Shown one piece after another: positions 1 through 6,935 of a DNA stretch of 17,679 nucleotides. Source of the DNA: Patescibacteria group bacterium (GTDB lineage Bacteria > Patescibacteriota > Minisyncoccia > Phycocordibacterales > PALSA-1337). The stretch lies in assembly GCA_023487965.1 (NCBI GenBank), contig JAMDBV010000023.1, positions 1-17,679 on the forward strand. Direction: 5' to 3'. Every line of letters begins with the position of its first letter. Position 1 is the first letter of the stretch. A model generated the notes under the pieces. The model was given only the letters and a program-made list of their open reading frames with translations, ran no database searches and was not told the DNA's origin. The translations under genes were made by a program, and so were the position numbers.

Positions 1-1
1 G

Positions 2-111
2 GGTACAAAGCGCAGGTGTTCGGCAATGGTGCAAGCTTCTTTTCAATCCTCAAGACTTTCAATCCTCAAGACTTATCTCCGCACTAATCCGTTCCACCTG
101 CGCTTTGTACC
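2..111. repeat. 17-bp perfect inverted repeat (arms 2-18 and 95-111)
   Basis: Bases 2-18 are the exact reverse complement of bases 95-111, separated by 76 bases. The right arm lies inside the minus-strand gene at 59-565, in the codons for Trp-Tyr-Lys-Ala-Gln-Val. The left arm lies beyond that gene's stop codon, so part of the coding sequence is copied in inverted form just downstream of its own end. An arm of this length so close by is not expected by chance. It may be a real local rearrangement, or a fold-back or assembly artefact if position 1 is near a contig end. Confidence 0.9.
41..72. repeat. Tandem duplication, 2 x 16 bp
   Basis: Bases 41-56 and 57-72 are identical (TTTCAATCCTCAAGAC, twice, with no spacer). 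On the minus strand the copy at 57-72 encodes the last codons and the TGA stop of the gene at 59-565. The other copy lies directly after the stop, so the duplication does not change the protein. It sits inside the loop of the 17-bp inverted repeat at 2-111. Confidence 0.95.
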
Positions 112-565
112 AACTCTCGATGTCCAAAAAATCTTTTGACACCTTGTAAACGAAGACCTCGGTTCCAGCCTTCCTGTTATACGAGATGCGAACCATGAAT
201 TTTGCTCCGTAGGCATCTCCATAGCGGATTCCATTTCTTGCCGACTGACGATAGCGTTCGTGGACAATACGTTTTCGGATGAATGGAAACCGGCGGACCA
301 ACTTGGTCCTTACCCCCAATTCGGTCGCCTTACCTGATTCGTTAACAAAGTAAAGCCAGTCAGCTTCACCAACGACGAACTTTGGAAGAAAATCACCGAC
401 ATCTTCTTTTGATTCACGCGCTTCATTGTCCAGAGTCGAACAATCGAACCGGTAAACGAACGCCCGTTTCACATTACTAACTCGGGCGGACACAATGTCT
501 CGAAGCCATGGAAATTGCTTAAACACGGCTTGAATCTTCTCGGGCCACATAGTTTCGCTATTCAT
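59..565 (-). CDS. Hypothetical protein, 168 aa
   Basis: I do not recognise this protein. It is a basic, soluble-looking 168-residue polypeptide with no signal peptide, membrane segment or metal-binding motif visible. It has a central Arg/Lys-rich stretch (residues about 95-120) and a C-terminal part that reads like alternating strands and helices. I chose the ATG at 565 rather than the in-frame ATG at 592 because AGGTAG lies 3-8 bases upstream of it, a recognisable Shine-Dalgarno-like site. This is the only gene in the window with one close to its start, so it may have a different origin from its neighbours; that is inference. A weak -10 (TAGAAT, minus strand 598-593) would give a leader of about 21 nt. 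The gene is transcribed away from pnp. Its 3' end is disturbed by the 16-bp tandem duplication and by one arm of the 17-bp inverted repeat. Confidence 0.6.
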   Translation of the reverse strand: MNSETMWPEKIQAVFKQFPWLRDIVSARVSNVKRAFVYRFDCSTLDNEARESKEDVGDFLPKFVVGEADWLYFVNESGKATELGVRTKLVRRFPFIRKRIVHERYRQSARNGIRYGDAYGAKFMVRISYNRKAGTEVFVYKVSKDFLDIESWYKAQVERISAEISLED

Positions 566-749
566 ATCTACCTGTCTATGGCATAACGCCACATTCTACC
601 CGCATCGCGCGGATATTAGTTTTATTGTCTCTTGCAGCTCAATTGCAATAGAGGCGTCGGAACCAAGGACATCACGTCAAGGCTCTTATTCCAAGCACAG
701 ATTAACATTAATGTCACATACTGTCAATATAACGATAGTCGAAAAAACC

Positions 750-758
750 TGTTACAGT
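750..758 (+). promoter_or_regulatory. Candidate extended -10 promoter for pnp
   Basis: TGTTACAGT fits the extended -10 pattern TGnTANNNT. TATAGA follows at 758-763 as an overlapping alternative. No good -35 is visible, as expected for an extended -10. The predicted +1 lies near 765-770, giving pnp a leader of about 130-136 nt, unlike the leaderless-looking starts elsewhere in the window. Confidence 0.4.
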
Positions 759-848
759 ATAGACGCACGATTAGATTAATAGCATTGCCGGCGAATAGGC
801 AGGTTTGTCCGCCGTAAGGCGTTCAAGTCTGAAATTCGCTGGTAAATG

Positions 849-892
849 GCCGAGGTCCGACCTCGGCATAACAATCCGAGGCAGGGCCTCGG
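849..892 (+). promoter_or_regulatory. Two tandem GC-rich hairpins in the pnp leader
   Basis: The first hairpin is GCCGAGGT (849-856), loop CCG, ACCTCGGC (860-867). The second is CCGAGGC (876-882), loop AGG, GCCTCGG (886-892). Both stems are perfect and share the core CCGAGG/CCTCGG, so they look like two copies of one element. The second ends 8 bases before the pnp ATG. No U-tract follows, so they are not terminators. E. coli PNPase controls its own mRNA through a 5' leader stem processed by RNase III; a similar role here is inference. A dispersed palindromic repeat is the main alternative. Confidence 0.75.
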
Positions 893-900
893 CAAACATA

Positions 901-3138
901 ATGATAAAAAAAGAATATGAGATTGAAGTCGGTGGCCGCAAATTGGTCGCTGAATTCAACGATTTGGCCGATCAGGCCAATGGCGCCGTCATGGTCCGCT
1001 ACGGTGATACGGTTGTGCTCGCTACAGCCGTCATGGGCGCAAAGAGAGATGGTGACTTTTTTCCGCTCACCGTTGATTATGAGGAAAGGTTTTACGCAAC
1101 CGGCCGTATTCTCGGCTCAAGATTTGTAAGAAGGGAAGGACGACCTTCAACCGAGGCGATCCTTTCCGGTCGTGTCGTCGATCGCACCATTCGTCCACTC
1201 TTCAATCAGAGGATGCGAAACGAAGTCCAAGTCGTTATTACGACAATAGCGATAGGAAATGAGGATCCCGACGTTATAGCGGTAATCGCCGCCTCCCTCG
1301 CCATTGGAACGTCTGATATACCATGGAATGGGCCCGCATCGGCAACACGGATCGGTAATAACGGGGAATGGATCGTAAATCCGGATCTAAAGTCCAAAGA
1401 AGGCGGTCTCAAGCTCGACCTCTTGGCCTGCGGCAAGGATGGCATGATAAACATGATCGAAGTTGCTTCCAAAGAGGTGTCAGAATCCCTCATCAATGAG
1501 GGATTGGCCACAGCATCGGCAGAGATAGAAAAGATACAAAAGTGGCAATCGAAAATCATCGGCGAAGTCGGAAAGACAAAGGCCGAAGTCGAATTGCCGG
1601 AGCCGACGCCGGGCACGATGGAATTGTTCCAAGAGGAGATAAGTCCTATTCTGAAAAAATATGTCTTTAGTGATACACCTGGCAAAGAAAAGATCGGCGA
1701 GATAAATGAGATCTGGACCAAAAAGTTTGCCGAGGCGATGCCGGAAGGCAATATGAGTATGGCGCAAGAAATATTTGAGGAAGCTGTCAATGATCTCATT
1801 CACGATGAGGCAATAGACAATGATAAGCGCGCCGACGGTCGTGGTATGGATGAGATAAGACCGCTATTTGTCAAAGCCGGCGGCGTTTCACCGATCCTTC
1901 ACGGTTCCGGAATATTCTATAGGGGCGGCACGCACGTGATGTCAGCGCTTACGCTCGGCAGTCCGGGAGACGCTCTAGTCATCGAGGGTGTAACCGTAGA
2001 AGAGAACAAGCGGTTCATGCATCATTACAATTTTCCGCCATTTTCTACCGGCGAGACGGGTAGAATAGGCGGCACTAACCGTCGCATGATCGGTCATGGA
2101 GCATTGGCGGAAAAGGCGCTCGTGCCCGTCATTCCGGATAAGGACAAATTCCCGTACACAATACGTCTGGTCTCCGAAGCTTTCGCTTCGAATGGCTCGA
2201 CATCGATGGGTTCGGTCTGCGGTTCCACACTCGCGCTCATGGACGGCGGTGTACCTATCAAGGCACCTGTTGCCGGCATCGCTTCAGGATTGATGATGAG
2301 GTCTATTGATGAGCGTCAGCCCCGACCGTCGCAGGCGGCGACAAGTGTCGACTTTGCGAAGCAAACGAAGACGCTTCGTCGCGCCGAGGAGGGAGGGGGG
2401 CATTCTGAATACGAATACAAGATCCTCACCGACATTCAAGGACCGGAAGATCACCATGGCGATATGGATTTCAAAGTAGCCGGCACGCGCGAGGGTATCA
2501 CCGCCGTGCAAATGGATATCAAAGTTGGCGGTATACCGCTACACATATTGAGCGAGGCCTTTGAAAAAGCCAAGGTCGCACGCCTCAAAATTCTGGACCT
2601 GATAGAAAAAGAGATTGCCGCACCAAGAAAGAGTATTTCACCAAATGCGCCGGAAATAATTACCATCAAGATCAAACCGGATCAGATCGGTCTCGTCATC
2701 GGCAGTGGCGGCAAAACGATCAACGAGATTCGTGATGTCACGCACGTCGAAGATGTCACAATCGAAGATGACGGTTCTGTATTCATCACAGGCAAGAATG
2801 GAACTGCTGAGAAGGCGCGAGAGATCATATACAATATGACCCGCGAATACATGCCCGGCGAGCGATTCGAGGGCGAAGTGACACGACTTATGGACTTCGG
2901 ATTCTTCGTCAAAATAGGCCCGAATGCCGAAGGGCTCGTACACGTCTCCGAAATGGCACCGTTCCGAGTAGAACGTGTAGAAACATACGTCAAAGAAGGC
3001 ATGGGGGTTCCGGTAGTCGTCAAGGAAATCGATGAAAAGGGCAGGATCAATCTATCGATCAAACAAGCAGAACCCAACTTCTTCACAAAGAAGGAAGAGA
3101 CGCCCAAACCGAGAAACGGTTTTCACAAACGAAACTAA
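901..3138 (+). CDS. pnp: Polyribonucleotide nucleotidyltransferase (PNPase)
   Basis: This is a phosphorolytic 3'-5' exoribonuclease of cytoplasmic RNA turnover; the family works as a ring-shaped trimer. All domains are present in order: first RNase PH domain (about 10-215, with VRREGRP at 76-82), the helical linker domain (about 240-320), the second RNase PH domain (about 335-585), KH (about 595-655, with VIGSGGKTINEIR) and S1 (about 660-735). The phosphate-binding SNGSTSM (430-436) and the catalytic aspartates D517 and D523 in EDHHGDMD are intact. The 745-aa length is slightly long, because about 35 extra residues (467-503) sit between these two motifs. I start at the ATG at 901, since the protein then begins with the usual short lead-in to EIEVGGRKL. 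An upstream TTG at 805 would only add residues encoded by the leader hairpins. The gene appears monocistronic, with a terminator at 3170-3202. Confidence 0.97.
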   Translation: MIKKEYEIEVGGRKLVAEFNDLADQANGAVMVRYGDTVVLATAVMGAKRDGDFFPLTVDYEERFYATGRILGSRFVRREGRPSTEAILSGRVVDRTIRPLFNQRMRNEVQVVITTIAIGNEDPDVIAVIAASLAIGTSDIPWNGPASATRIGNNGEWIVNPDLKSKEGGLKLDLLACGKDGMINMIEVASKEVSESLINEGLATASAEIEKIQKWQSKIIGEVGKTKAEVELPEPTPGTMELFQEEISPILKKYVFSDTPGKEKIGEINEIWTKKFAEAMPEGNMSMAQEIFEEAVNDLIHDEAIDNDKRADGRGMDEIRPLFVKAGGVSPILHGSGIFYRGGTHVMSALTLGSPGDALVIEGVTVEENKRFMHHYNFPPFSTGETGRIGGTNRRMIGHGALAEKALVPVIPDKDKFPYTIRLVSEAFASNGSTSMGSVCGSTLALMDGGVPIKAPVAGIASGLMMRSIDERQPRPSQAATSVDFAKQTKTLRRAEEGGGHSEYEYKILTDIQGPEDHHGDMDFKVAGTREGITAVQMDIKVGGIPLHILSEAFEKAKVARLKILDLIEKEIAAPRKSISPNAPEIITIKIKPDQIGLVIGSGGKTINEIRDVTHVEDVTIEDDGSVFITGKNGTAEKAREIIYNMTREYMPGERFEGEVTRLMDFGFFVKIGPNAEGLVHVSEMAPFRVERVETYVKEGMGVPVVVKEIDEKGRINLSIKQAEPNFFTKKEETPKPRNGFHKRN
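2302..2406 (+). other. In-frame insertion within pnp (about 35 codons)
   Basis: Between the SNGSxSM motif and the catalytic EDHxGDMD motif, E. coli PNPase as I remember it has 49 residues from the first Ser to the Asp, while this protein has 84. The extra stretch replaces the tip of the hairpin that follows GIASGLMM and precedes KILTDIQG. Its DNA is rich in G and C and has short inverted repeats, such as ACGAAG-ACG-CTTCGT (2365-2379) and GTCGC/GCGAC (2329-2342). It ends in a purine tract, GAGGAGGGAGGGGGG (2386-2400). The peptide is low in hydrophobics and rich in Arg, Gln, Ser and Gly, like a surface loop. Confidence 0.75.
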
Positions 3139-3169
3139 CCAGCTTACATTCGGTGTTTAGGTCGTGGAG

Positions 3170-3202
3170 GAAATGCCATAAACAGTGTGGCATTTTCTTT
3201 TT
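3170..3202 (+). terminator. Intrinsic terminator of pnp
   Basis: A perfect 8-bp stem AAATGCCA (3171-3178) / TGGCATTT (3188-3195) can be extended by inner U-G and A-U pairs. The U-rich tail TTTTCTTTTT (3193-3202) follows directly. The next gene's -10 starts only 5 bases later. Confidence 0.82.
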
Positions 3203-3206
3203 GGTG

Positions 3207-3212
3207 TATAAT
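3207..3212 (+). promoter_or_regulatory. Consensus -10 of a leaderless promoter
   Basis: This is a perfect TATAAT, preceded by TG at 3205-3206. Counting the last T as -7 puts +1 at 3219, one base before the ATG at 3220. No Shine-Dalgarno could lie in such a transcript. No clear -35 is seen; the upstream positions fall in the pnp terminator. Confidence 0.65.
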
Positions 3213-3219
3213 ATTGGAA

Positions 3220-4935
3220 ATGCCAGAGAATCAAATGCAAAACGATCAAGGCAACAATACTCAAGGCCCAAGAACGTCACCGGACCAAATATACGACATT
3301 TCTGCTGACGACATAAAACCGGTAAACGAGGTTGAGAGCATAAAGACGGCCACTACACCAGAGACAATTGAGGCAAAACAAAAACTCAATGAAGAGATAA
3401 TGAGCGCCTTGAAGAATATCGGCCAGAATGACTCTCAGACAGGGAGCTTCGCCAATGCGGGCGAATTTTCCATGCCATCCAAACCACAATCATCCGATCC
3501 CGTCCCGACGGCGGAAGCGGTCACAAATCCGGCAGACGCAACTGATACAAAAAGCGTACCGAGTCAGTCTGTAACACCTAGTATTCCGGGTGGTTCCGAT
3601 TCAACGACATCGGTCAGCGTGCCACCAAAAATGAATGACGTTCAGACCCAAAGTGCACAGCCGGATATCAATCAGCTGCACAAAAGTCCAGTGCCAGCAC
3701 CGGCACCTGTGCCAGAACCAAAACCACAAACAACAAATACTGCCGCAAATGGCAATAGCATAGATGCCCAAAACGGTGAAAATAATAACCCACACTTCAG
3801 CGAAAAAGCGTTACGCACTTACGAAAGTGACGTTGCGGAATTCATGGCGCAGAGACGGACCTCCATGGCCAGTATCGCTGTGGCGGAAAAGAAAAGGCAG
3901 GCACAAGAGACAAAAGTGGCGTCTGCACCGGCAAGACAAAACACCTCGACGAATCCTCGGCTGTCAGGAATACAACCAAATTTGGTACAGTACCCGCAAA
4001 TGCAGAGCGCTGGCATCGATACAAGCCCACAACAACCAGAGCCGGCACAAAGTGTTCCGATACAGGAATCCCGTGAGCCATCTCGTTTCGCCGGGACCGT
4101 ATTCATACTGCTCTGGAGTCTTATCTTTATTGATGCCGGCATAACCGCGGTCTATTATTTTTACAAGAAAAGCCCAATATCAAACATCTCACCGATTACC
4201 GCACCGACCGTTAATAACACGCTGATACGAACCGACCTTTCACAAAGGGTAAGCGTGGCAAACATGGCGCCAAAACAGATAGTAAATAGTGTAGATTCGG
4301 CCTTGAATGAGCCACAAGAGGCAAATACCATACGTGAAATCATATTGGTCGACAGCTCCGGCACTAAGATAACAGGCCAAGACATGTTGAACCGCCTCGA
4401 TATATCGGCGCCAGATATGCTCAAACGAACAATCAATGGGGATTGGATGCTAGGATCTTATTCCGACGGATCTTTCAATAATGCATTTGTCATAGCGACT
4501 ACCGATTATTTCCAGAATGCATTCTCCGGCATGCTATCGTGGGAAAGAGTCGTCATAGATGATCTGTCTTTGTATTTGCCCGATCCGCAAAAGCTCCTCG
4601 ACGAACATAACGCTTCATTATTAACGGCCCAAGATGGCACGTCTACACAATCGGACGCCAATGCGACAAGCACCGCAAATGATACAAATGCAACGTCCAC
4701 AGCAAGCACAACATCGATCGCAGTTGAAAAATACATAACGCCGTATCCCACAATAAAAGGTCAGTTCATAGACAGAATCGTCAGGAATAAGGATGTCCGA
4801 GAATTTGTCGATCAATACGGCAATATTATATTTATGTATTCATTTGTCGATAATAATCACCTTGTATTTGCCCGCAATGAGGGGACATTGGCCGAAATCA
4901 TCGCGCGACTTGAACAAAAAAGCTTTGTGCGCTAG
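3220..4935 (+). CDS. Single-pass membrane protein with long disordered N-terminus (Parcubacteria family, unknown function)
   Basis: This 571-aa protein has no function I can assign, but its layout matches a hypothetical protein type I know from Parcubacteria. Residues 1-190 are low-complexity and rich in Pro, Gln, Thr and Asn. Residues about 195-230 form a charged segment with the pattern LRTYESDVAEFMAQ. A second disordered stretch runs to about 285. One membrane helix spans about 290-315. A C-terminal domain (about 330-571) holds the patterns FSGMLSWE and NKDVREFVDQYGN. A Thr/Ser/Asn/Ala loop with repeated NATSTA (about 470-505) splits that domain. I start at 3220 because a consensus -10 would place +1 at 3219; the ATG at 3235 is the alternative. 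The dksA-like gene follows after 9 bases. Which side of the membrane the C-terminal domain faces is unclear from charges. Confidence 0.85.
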   Translation: MPENQMQNDQGNNTQGPRTSPDQIYDISADDIKPVNEVESIKTATTPETIEAKQKLNEEIMSALKNIGQNDSQTGSFANAGEFSMPSKPQSSDPVPTAEAVTNPADATDTKSVPSQSVTPSIPGGSDSTTSVSVPPKMNDVQTQSAQPDINQLHKSPVPAPAPVPEPKPQTTNTAANGNSIDAQNGENNNPHFSEKALRTYESDVAEFMAQRRTSMASIAVAEKKRQAQETKVASAPARQNTSTNPRLSGIQPNLVQYPQMQSAGIDTSPQQPEPAQSVPIQESREPSRFAGTVFILLWSLIFIDAGITAVYYFYKKSPISNISPITAPTVNNTLIRTDLSQRVSVANMAPKQIVNSVDSALNEPQEANTIREIILVDSSGTKITGQDMLNRLDISAPDMLKRTINGDWMLGSYSDGSFNNAFVIATTDYFQNAFSGMLSWERVVIDDLSLYLPDPQKLLDEHNASLLTAQDGTSTQSDANATSTANDTNATSTASTTSIAVEKYITPYPTIKGQFIDRIVRNKDVREFVDQYGNIIFMYSFVDNNHLVFARNEGTLAEIIARLEQKSFVR

Positions 4936-4938
4936 CAT
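4933..4938 (+). promoter_or_regulatory. Weak candidate -10 for the DksA-like gene
   Basis: TAGCAT fits TANNNT and lies at the distance that would put +1 exactly on the A of the ATG at 4945. It overlaps the stop codon of the preceding gene (TAG, 4933-4935). With a gap of only 9 bases the gene may simply be co-transcribed, so this is the weakest of the start-proximal -10 sites. Confidence 0.3.
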
Positions 4939-4944
4939 TAAACT

Positions 4945-5307
4945 ATGAATAAAAAAGACTTGGAATATTTCAAAAAGAAATTACTTGATGAAAAGGCAAG
5001 TATCGAGGCCGGATTGGCCGATATCAGCAAGAAAGAACCCGGTAGTCCCGGCGGATGGGAAGCTACTAGCGATATCGAGGTAGATGCCGCGGACGAAAAT
5101 GAAGTCGCGGACAAATTTGAAGAATTGGAAGAAAACACCGCTATATCGAGTAGTCTCGAAAAGCAATTGGCCGATATCAATGACGCTTTGCAAAAGATTG
5201 AAGAGGGTAAATATGGCATTTGCGAAGTCTGTGGCAGTGAGATAGAGCGCGGACGACTTGAAGCAAATCCAAGTGCTCGGACCGCTATCAAGCATTCTCA
5301 TAACTAA
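4945..5307 (+). CDS. DksA/TraR-type zinc-finger protein with altered metal site
   Basis: This 120-aa protein has the DksA/TraR layout: a long amphipathic helical region (about 4-85) likely to form a coiled-coil hairpin, with an acidic Pro/Gly-rich tip (about 30-60), then the C-terminal finger. Members bind RNA polymerase in the secondary channel and tune initiation, in DksA together with ppGpp. The finger keeps the first pair, C93 and C96 (CEVC), and the family's LEANPSARTxIKH tail. Where the third ligand is expected (18 residues after C96) there is A114, and the fourth position is H117. A second histidine, H119, could complete a Cys2-His2 site; this is inference. The classical DxxDxA tip motif is not clear, so a DksA-like effect on transcription is not assured. 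It lies 9 bases after the membrane-protein gene. Confidence 0.88.
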   Translation: MNKKDLEYFKKKLLDEKASIEAGLADISKKEPGSPGGWEATSDIEVDAADENEVADKFEELEENTAISSSLEKQLADINDALQKIEEGKYGICEVCGSEIERGRLEANPSARTAIKHSHN

Positions 5308-5314
5308 AATTCAT

Positions 5315-5344
5315 ACTTTGTTTAGACAAAGTTAATACTTTTTT
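5315..5344 (+). terminator. Possible weak intrinsic terminator after the DksA-like gene
   Basis: ACTTTG (5315-5320) and CAAAGT (5327-5332) form a 6-bp stem with a 6-base loop. Six T residues follow at 5339-5344, after an AT-rich gap. The stem is AT-rich and the T-tract is displaced, so termination would be partial at best. Confidence 0.35.
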
Positions 5345-5365
5345 CATTCGGATTTAATCCGCGAT

Positions 5366-5374
5366 TGTTATGAT
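5366..5374 (+). promoter_or_regulatory. Extended -10 of a leaderless comM promoter
   Basis: TGTTATGAT is a good extended -10 (TGn + TATGAT). With the last T as -7, +1 falls exactly on the A of the ATG at 5381. No -35 is visible, as is usual for this class. It also decides the comM start, because the other in-frame ATG at 5375 would lie upstream of the transcript. Confidence 0.65.
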
Positions 5375-5380
5375 ATGGCA

Positions 5381-6904
5381 ATGGGAATTGCCAAGGTATA
5401 CAGCGCTCAACTAACCGGTCTTCAGTGCGAGACAGTCACTGTCGAAGTCGATATTTCAAACGGTTTGAATAGCTTCTCAATCGTCGGATTGGGCGATCGA
5501 GCCATCGATGAAGCCAAAGATCGCATTTCCGCGGCCATCAAAAATTCCGGCTTCCAGTCACCAAAACAGAAAAACCAAAAAGTGGTTATCTCCCTGGCTC
5601 CGGCTGACATGCGCAAAGAAGGCCCATCATTCGATCTCGCTATGGCCGTGGCGTATTTGCTCGCCGCCGAAGAGATAGACCTCGATCCGGAAGACAAAAT
5701 ATTTTTGGGCGAATTGTCGCTCGAAGGTAATGTGCGCCGTATTGCCGGTATACTTCCGATGCTTTGCCAGCTTCCAGCAAAGGGATATAGAGAAGTATAT
5801 ATCCCAGAATCAAATGCAACCGAAGCGCAATTGGCAAGAAATATCAGTATTTTGCCAACAAAATCACTCGATCAGCTGGTTCAGCATATATGCGGCGACG
5901 TCCAGATGGATACACTAAAACCGATCGAACTGCCCATAGTGGAAAGTGTCTCGGGCGTGGATATGCAAACCATTCGTGGCAATGGGATCGCAAAGCGTGG
6001 TCTAGAGATAGCCGCCGCCGGAGCCCATAATGTGCTCATGAGTGGACCTCCCGGAACCGGCAAGACCATGCTCGCAAACAGTTTCTCTACGATATTGCCA
6101 GATCTGTCTTATGAGCACTCGGTAGAAGTCACAGGTATACATTCGGCGGCCAGAGTTCTTGTAAGTGGTCTATTGCGCCGTCCGCCATTCAGGGCGCCAC
6201 ACCATACCGCTTCGTACCCGTCGATAGTCGGTGGCGGCGCATTCCCGAAACCTGGTGAGATAACGTTGGCGCATAGAGGAGTATTATTCCTCGATGAATT
6301 TCCGGAATTTGACCGAGACGTCATCGAGGCCTTGCGCCAGCCGCTCGAGGACCATATTGTGACCATATCACGCGCAAAGGGCACGGTAACATTTCCGGCT
6401 CAATGCATACTAATTGCCGCCATGAATCCATGCCCGTGTGGAAAGGGAAAAGACGGTAGCTGTATATGTAGTGAAAAAACATTGCAATCCTATAGACACC
6501 GGATATCCGGACCGATTATGGATCGTATCGATGTATGGCTAAACGTAAATAAGATCGATTACGAACGACTCGCCGAGAAGCATTCCATATCAGAGTCATC
6601 AGAGACCATAAGAAGTCGGGTCACTGCCGCGCGTAAAATCCAAAGATGCAGATTTGAAGCGTATAAGATAGACAAACATTACAATAGTGAAATGAGTGCG
6701 TCCGACATAGAGAAATGCGTAGAAATAAGCGATCAGGCAAGAGGCATTGTCATGACATCGGCACAGCGATTCGGTTTATCCGGTAGGGGATTCCACAGAA
6801 TTATAAAAGTGGCGAGAACGATCGCCGATTTGGCAAAAAGCGAACGTATAGAGAAAGAGCATATTTTGGAAGCGTTGCAGTATCGCACGAAGCTATACGA
6901 ATGA
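5381..6904 (+). CDS. comM: ComM / YifB-type Mg-chelatase-like AAA+ ATPase
   Basis: This 507-aa protein has the full ComM layout. An N-terminal ChlI/Lon-S16-like domain (about 1-170) is followed by an AAA+ core with Walker A GPPGTGKT (222-229, K228) and Walker B VLFLDEF (301-307). NPCPCG and nearby cysteines (about 349-366) come next, then the C-terminal Mg-chelatase helical domain (about 410-507). ComM proteins are hexameric helicases that drive branch migration while donor DNA is integrated in natural transformation; the name Mg-chelatase is historical. The ATG at 5381 is preferred over 5375 because the predicted transcript begins at 5381. The gene converges with the M23 gene, 31 bases apart, with no clear terminator between. 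It fits a DNA-uptake capacity, though no uptake genes are in the window. Confidence 0.95.
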   Translation: MGIAKVYSAQLTGLQCETVTVEVDISNGLNSFSIVGLGDRAIDEAKDRISAAIKNSGFQSPKQKNQKVVISLAPADMRKEGPSFDLAMAVAYLLAAEEIDLDPEDKIFLGELSLEGNVRRIAGILPMLCQLPAKGYREVYIPESNATEAQLARNISILPTKSLDQLVQHICGDVQMDTLKPIELPIVESVSGVDMQTIRGNGIAKRGLEIAAAGAHNVLMSGPPGTGKTMLANSFSTILPDLSYEHSVEVTGIHSAARVLVSGLLRRPPFRAPHHTASYPSIVGGGAFPKPGEITLAHRGVLFLDEFPEFDRDVIEALRQPLEDHIVTISRAKGTVTFPAQCILIAAMNPCPCGKGKDGSCICSEKTLQSYRHRISGPIMDRIDVWLNVNKIDYERLAEKHSISESSETIRSRVTAARKIQRCRFEAYKIDKHYNSEMSASDIEKCVEISDQARGIVMTSAQRFGLSGRGFHRIIKVARTIADLAKSERIEKEHILEALQYRTKLYE

Positions 6905-6935
6905 GAAATTATCTATCACAAGTTGCCGGATAGCG

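Larger units (their letters stand above)
593..900 (+). other. Intergenic region and pnp leader (308 bases without a gene)
   Basis: This divergent spacer separates the minus-strand 168-aa gene from pnp. I see no tRNA, small ORF with a start signal, or mobile element here. It contains a 10-bp palindrome ACATTAATGT (705-714), a candidate pnp promoter (750-758), a short stem CGCC-GTAA-GGCG with a GNRA-type loop (810-821), and two strong tandem hairpins just before pnp (849-867 and 876-892). From the candidate promoter onwards it would be a transcribed leader of about 135 nt. Confidence 0.6.

Noticed and set aside
821..832. GTTCAAGTC resembling a tRNA T-loop
   Set aside because: The flanking bases do not form a T-stem, and no acceptor, D-arm or anticodon arm could be built around it.
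805..900. Longer pnp reading frame starting at TTG 805
   Set aside because: It would translate straight through the leader hairpins and add residues not seen in PNPases; the ATG at 901 gives the normal N-terminus.
1206..1799. 197-aa open frame antisense to pnp
   Set aside because: It is a shadow of the codon usage in a strongly conserved gene; no start signals and no recognisable domain.
2386..2400. G-rich tract as a programmed frameshift site or G-quadruplex in pnp
   Set aside because: The frame continues normally into the conserved catalytic segment, and the runs are too uneven for a confident quadruplex.
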